43,131 nt of DNA. Origin: Actinomycetes bacterium (GTDB taxonomy: Bacteria > Actinomycetota > Thermoleophilia > Solirubrobacterales > Solirubrobacteraceae). A program made the translations under genes and the position numbers. The stretch spans positions 1 to 43,131 of the forward strand of contig JAJZWB010000011.1 in the NCBI GenBank assembly GCA_021846845.1. Reading direction: 5' to 3'. The notes below the pieces were generated by a model that did not search any database, was not told where the DNA came from, and saw only the letters and a program-made list of their open reading frames with translations. Of the stretch, positions 42,816-43,131 are shown piece by piece (positions within the stretch are counted from its first letter, which is position 1; each line of letters begins with the position of its first letter).

Positions 42816-43131
42816 CTGCCAACCCCGGACCGGGATCGGGCGATCGCGCTCCACGAGTCGATCGGCTTCGAGAAGCGGACCGGCACGCCGTTCGGCGACG
42901 GCCACCGATGGGTCGAGGTCCACATGCCCGGCGCCGAGACGGGGATCGCGCTCGCGCCCCCGCCCGCCGGGCGCGACGTCGCCCCCGCGCAGACGGGCGT
43001 CACGCTGACGACGGACGACATCGATGCCACCCACGCCAAGCCGAGGGCGCGCGGGGTGGACGTCGACGCCGAGGTCTCGCCGATGGGCGCCCCGGTCCCG
43101 CCCCTGTTCTGGTTCCGAGACCCGATGGGCC
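42816..43131 (+). pseudogene. VOC/glyoxalase-like sequence lacking a normal start, cut by the window end
   Basis: The frame reads DRDRAIALHESIGFEKRTGTP and later GDGHRWVEVHMPG, TGIALAPP, GVTLTTDDIDATHA, RARGVDVD, and an FWFRDPMG end typical of glyoxalase/VOC-fold proteins. It continues past the window. The frame is open from 42771, but has no ATG, GTG or TTG; only CTG at 42816 is available, and the first beta strand normally found before DxDRA is missing. It is therefore a 5'-truncated copy, or its 5' end was replaced by the G/C hairpin, or the DNA has a frameshift there. The fold call is good; the function cannot be told. Confidence 0.6.

Overview
The window is very GC-rich, and nearly all coding third positions are G or C. 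It carries an actinobacterial-type division and cell-wall (dcw) cluster with a meso-DAP type MurE, a glycine decarboxylase split into two subunits, many GTG/TTG starts, and several starts placed only a few bases after a -10-like box. This suggests a deep-branching actinobacterium, most likely Thermoleophilia (Solirubrobacterales-like). That placement comes from gene order and protein style, not from a database search.

Region 1 (1-15195) is the dcw cluster: an ftsL-like gene, ftsI, murE, murF, mraY, murD, ftsW, murG, then (after an opposite-strand insertion) murC, ftsQ and ftsZ. Most junctions are ATGA/GTGA overlaps. Three things are unusual. A secreted glycoside hydrolase family 6-like gene sits on the opposite strand between murG and murC. 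No intact murB lies between murC and ftsQ; a 230-base gap with a possible murB remnant lies there. FtsZ has its own promoter, with a perfect 14-bp palindrome upstream. A GDP-mannose 4,6-dehydratase gene (15257-16228) follows.

Region 2 (16506-23748) is a catabolic operon with a clear sigma70-type promoter and a dyad at the start of transcription. It encodes an SDR dehydrogenase, a complete three-subunit molybdenum hydroxylase (FAD, 2Fe-2S and Mo subunits), a CoxG-like protein with an odd low-complexity tail, a DUF6282-type metal-dependent hydrolase and an IclR regulator. A convergent two-gene operon (tautomerase, class III aminotransferase; 23795-25290) follows.

Region 3 (25485-40859) is a long plus-strand run of tightly packed genes: an amidohydrolase, an acyl-CoA synthetase, a second molybdenum hydroxylase (M, S, L), a fused HyuA-HyuB ATP-dependent hydantoinase/oxoprolinase-type enzyme, an N-carbamoylsarcosine amidase-like hydrolase, and a full glycine cleavage system (gcvT, gcvH, gcvPA, gcvPB). 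The amidase stop overlaps the gcvT start. My main hypothesis is a pathway in which an N-heterocycle is oxidised by Mo hydroxylases, opened at a hydantoin-type ring, hydrolysed to glycine or sarcosine, and fed to glycine cleavage.

Region 4 (40894-43131) holds an ABC-2 type transporter (permease plus ATPase) on the minus strand, a strong hairpin, and a VOC/glyoxalase-like reading frame that runs off the window and has no visible normal start. I saw no rRNA, tRNA, CRISPR array, insertion sequence or phage gene.
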